From: Lachnospiraceae bacterium UBA3645
GTDB lineage: Bacteria; Bacillota; Clostridia; Lachnospirales; Lachnospiraceae
Length of the DNA: 8,003 bases
Reading direction: 5' to 3'
Assembly (NCBI GenBank): GCA_002373555.1
Contig: DFKM01000165.1
Span: 1 to 8,003 of the forward strand
Below the pieces are notes generated by a model. The model made no database searches, was not told the origin of the DNA, and saw only the letters and a list, made by a program, of their open reading frames with translations. Shown here piece by piece: positions 6,268 through 8,003 of the stretch. Both the position numbers and the translations under genes were made by a program. Position 1 is the stretch's first letter, and each line of letters begins with the position of its first letter.

Positions 6268-7416
6268 TCAGAGATCCGCCAGATCCACATCCGGCGCGAT
6301 ATGCAGCGTATATCCCGGAACCGCCTCTGCCAGCTCCGCATGCAGCGTCTTCAGCGCATCTTCCGGTGTAATGTCAAAACTGATCACGACGTCGAACCGG
6401 ATCGTCCTGTTCTCCACATCCGCATAGAAACCGTGCATCTGCAGCGCCCAGTCATGGTCCATGACGATCTTCCGGACGGTATTCCGCAGCTTTGCCGCTT
6501 CATTATCCGTTGTATTGTAGGAATACACGCCGACGCCGGTCAGCACGACACCGGTCTCCTTAAAGACTTTGGTCTGCACCTTTCTCGTCAGCACATCGAC
6601 CTGGTCCACCGTCATCGTATCCGGCAGCTCCAGATGGACCGTCGCATAATTCTTGTCCGGGCCGTAGTTATTGATATTCAGATCATAGGCCCCGAGCACT
6701 TCGTCAAAGGACAGCAGCTGCTTCTTGATCTCCATGACCAGTTCCGCGTCCGCGCGCTTTCCGAGGATATCATCCACGGTCTCCATCATCATCTCGATGC
6801 CGGATTTGATAATGATCACCGAGATCACCACGCCGACAAACGCTTCCAGCGAAATGCCGCTGACAAGATAGATCACGGCCGAAGCCAGGACCGAGGCAGA
6901 CAGGATCGCGTCAAACAGTGCATCCGCGCCGGACGCGATCAGTGCGCCGGAATTGACTTTCTCGCCCTGGGCTTTCACGAATCTTCCCAGGATGATCTTG
7001 ACGATGACGGCCGAAGCAATGATGATCAGCGAGACCACCGAGTAATCGGCCGCTTCCGGATGAAGGATCTTCTTCACCGACTCCACAAACGAAGTGATGC
7101 CGGCATACAGCACGATTGCTGCAACGATCATCGCGCTCAGGTATTCGATCCTGCCGTGGCCGAGCGGGTGCTTCTTGTCCGGGAGCTTCCCGGCAAGCTT
7201 TGCCCCGATAATGGTAATGACCGAAGACAGCGCGTCCGACAGGTTGTTGACCGCATCCAGCGTCACGGCGATGGAGTTCGAAATGATCCCCACCGCGGCT
7301 TTAAAAGCCGCGAGGAGAACATTTGCGCCGATCCCGATAAAACTGGTGCGCATGATCACTTTATCCCTCGAGACGGCAGCATCCAGAATATCTTCCTTCG
7401 TATTTTCGCTGTCCAT
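6268..7416 (-). CDS. Cation diffusion facilitator, probable Mn2+ exporter
   Basis: Inner-membrane metal/proton antiporter of the CDF family, 382 residues. Six hydrophobic helices lie at roughly 22-45, 50-75, 90-112, 124-144, 157-187 and 188-209. The GHG motif after helix 2 (HPLGHGRIEYL) anchors the alignment to FieF/YiiP. The transport-site residues then become Asn57 and Asp61 in helix 2 (NNLSD) and Asp165 and Asp169 in helix 5 (DALFD). This N-D/D-D set resembles manganese exporters such as MntE rather than the D-D/H-D zinc/iron site. The C-terminal part, about 170 residues, is roughly twice the usual single cytoplasmic domain and looks like two consecutive ferredoxin-like units. The ATG at 7416 has GGTG 5 nt upstream. 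A GTG at 7425 would add three residues and overlap the valS stop by 4 bp (GTGA). Either way it is translationally coupled to valS. It ends 3 bp from the long hairpin. Confidence 0.87.
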   Translation of the reverse strand: MDSENTKEDILDAAVSRDKVIMRTSFIGIGANVLLAAFKAAVGIISNSIAVTLDAVNNLSDALSSVITIIGAKLAGKLPDKKHPLGHGRIEYLSAMIVAAIVLYAGITSFVESVKKILHPEAADYSVVSLIIIASAVIVKIILGRFVKAQGEKVNSGALIASGADALFDAILSASVLASAVIYLVSGISLEAFVGVVISVIIIKSGIEMMMETVDDILGKRADAELVMEIKKQLLSFDEVLGAYDLNINNYGPDKNYATVHLELPDTMTVDQVDVLTRKVQTKVFKETGVVLTGVGVYSYNTTDNEAAKLRNTVRKIVMDHDWALQMHGFYADVENRTIRFDVVISFDITPEDALKTLHAELAEAVPGYTLHIAPDVDLADL

Positions 7417-7421
7417 TCCGA

Positions 7422-8003
7422 TCACCGCATCATTTTCAGCTGCTCTCTCACCTGATCAAGCATCTGCGCGTATTTTTCTCTCTTTGCCTTCTCTTCTTCG
7501 ATCTTGGCCGCGGGCGCCTTGCTTAAGAACCGCTCGTTCGAAAGCATGCCGTCGGAGCGCTTCAGTTCGCCGATCAGGCGCTTCTCTTCCTTCTCGAGTC
7601 TGGCTTTTTCTTTTTCCACATCCACCAGCTCGGAGAAAGGCATGTAGAGGACAGCGTCCTGCGTGACGGCGGACACAGCGTCTTCCGGCACGCCGTTTTT
7701 ATCAGACAGGATCGTAAGTCCGTTCGCATTGGCCAGCGCCATGAAGAAGTTCTTTCCGGTCTCGAAGGACTTCCGGACTTCTTCCTTCTCGGAAACAACG
7801 AAGACTTCGGACTTGCGGCTCGGCGGCACGTTCATGGATGCTCTGACATTCCGGATGGAGCGGACCGCTTCCTTCATTCTGCCGATCTGATCCTCTTCCG
7901 CCGGGAAATCCCACGCTGCTTTGAATTCCGGCCACGTGGAGATCATGATGGATTCTTCCTCATCCTGCAGATTGCAGAAGATCTCCTCGGTGATGAACGG
8001 CAT
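7422..8003 (-). CDS. valS: Valyl-tRNA synthetase, C-terminal part (cut by window edge)
   Basis: C-terminal 193 residues of the class I synthetase that charges tRNA-Val with valine in the cytosol. The fragment begins in the anticodon-binding domain at the conserved MPFITEEI stretch and continues through SIRNVRASMNVPPSRK, typical of ValRS. It ends in the C-terminal tRNA-binding coiled coil: LVDVEKEKARLEKEEKRLIG, then MLSNERFLSKAP, then a charged helix to KMMR. The catalytic HIGH and KMSKS motifs lie beyond position 8003, so the Met encoded at 8003 is internal and not the start. The stop (TGA, 7424-7422) overlaps or abuts the start of the cation exporter, indicating an operon. Nothing in the visible part looks abnormal. 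Confidence 0.95.
   Translation of the reverse strand: MPFITEEIFCNLQDEEESIMISTWPEFKAAWDFPAEEDQIGRMKEAVRSIRNVRASMNVPPSRKSEVFVVSEKEEVRKSFETGKNFFMALANANGLTILSDKNGVPEDAVSAVTQDAVLYMPFSELVDVEKEKARLEKEEKRLIGELKRSDGMLSNERFLSKAPAAKIEEEKAKREKYAQMLDQVREQLKMMR

Noticed and set aside
6301..7455. A 384-codon open frame on the plus strand opposite the exporter
   Set aside because: The translation is rich in His, Asp and Arg without domain structure, and the minus-strand CDF signatures are unambiguous.
1..8003. CRISPR array, tRNA or rRNA genes
   Set aside because: No regularly spaced repeats, cloverleaf-like segments or rRNA-like stretches were seen on either strand.

Overview
The window looks like a moderately GC-rich Bacillota genome, most likely Clostridia. 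The ribosome-binding sites are AGGAGA/GGAGA/AGAGGTG-like, the promoters are sigma-A-like, and every gene lies on the minus strand with short intergenic gaps. That placement is inferred from style and gene content; no rRNA or other marker is present to fix it.

In transcription order (right to left): (1) 8003-7422 is the 3' end of valS (valyl-tRNA synthetase), overlapping or directly coupled to a cation diffusion facilitator gene (6268-7416/7425) with a manganese-type N-D/D-D metal site and a long double C-terminal domain. (2) 6171-6265 is a very long, almost perfect hairpin. It can end transcription from either side and resembles dispersed palindromic (REP-like) elements. (3) 6054-2890 holds two tandem histidine/aromatic ammonia-lyase paralogues. 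The downstream copy (HAL-1, 2890-4440) has the full Ala-Ser-Gly triad that forms the MIO cofactor. The upstream copy (HAL-2, 4522-6054) has lost one residue exactly in that triad and has a rewritten catalytic-tyrosine loop, though the rest of the active site and the reading frame are intact. A strong rho-independent terminator (2803-2842) ends the pair. (4) 2686-707 encodes an AfsR/SARP-like regulator (winged helix, BTAD, AAA ATPase) behind a consensus-like sigma-A promoter. (5) 475-1 is the 5' part of an NhaC-family antiporter. It is preceded by a 230-bp gap with a promoter, three TTTGAC heptamers and an 18-bp palindrome.

A plausible joint reading is that the lyase pair, the ATPase regulator and the NhaC-like antiporter form an amino-acid deamination module. 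The lyase would release ammonia and an unsaturated acid (urocanate if the substrate is histidine), the antiporter would move substrate, product or ions, and the BTAD-ATPase would control transcription. No urocanase (hutU) or later hut gene is in the window, so the usual histidine-to-glutamate route is not evident here. The most unusual item is HAL-2, which looks like an intact but MIO-less lyase paralogue kept beside a normal copy. Valyl-tRNA synthetase and the metal exporter look like unrelated housekeeping neighbours.
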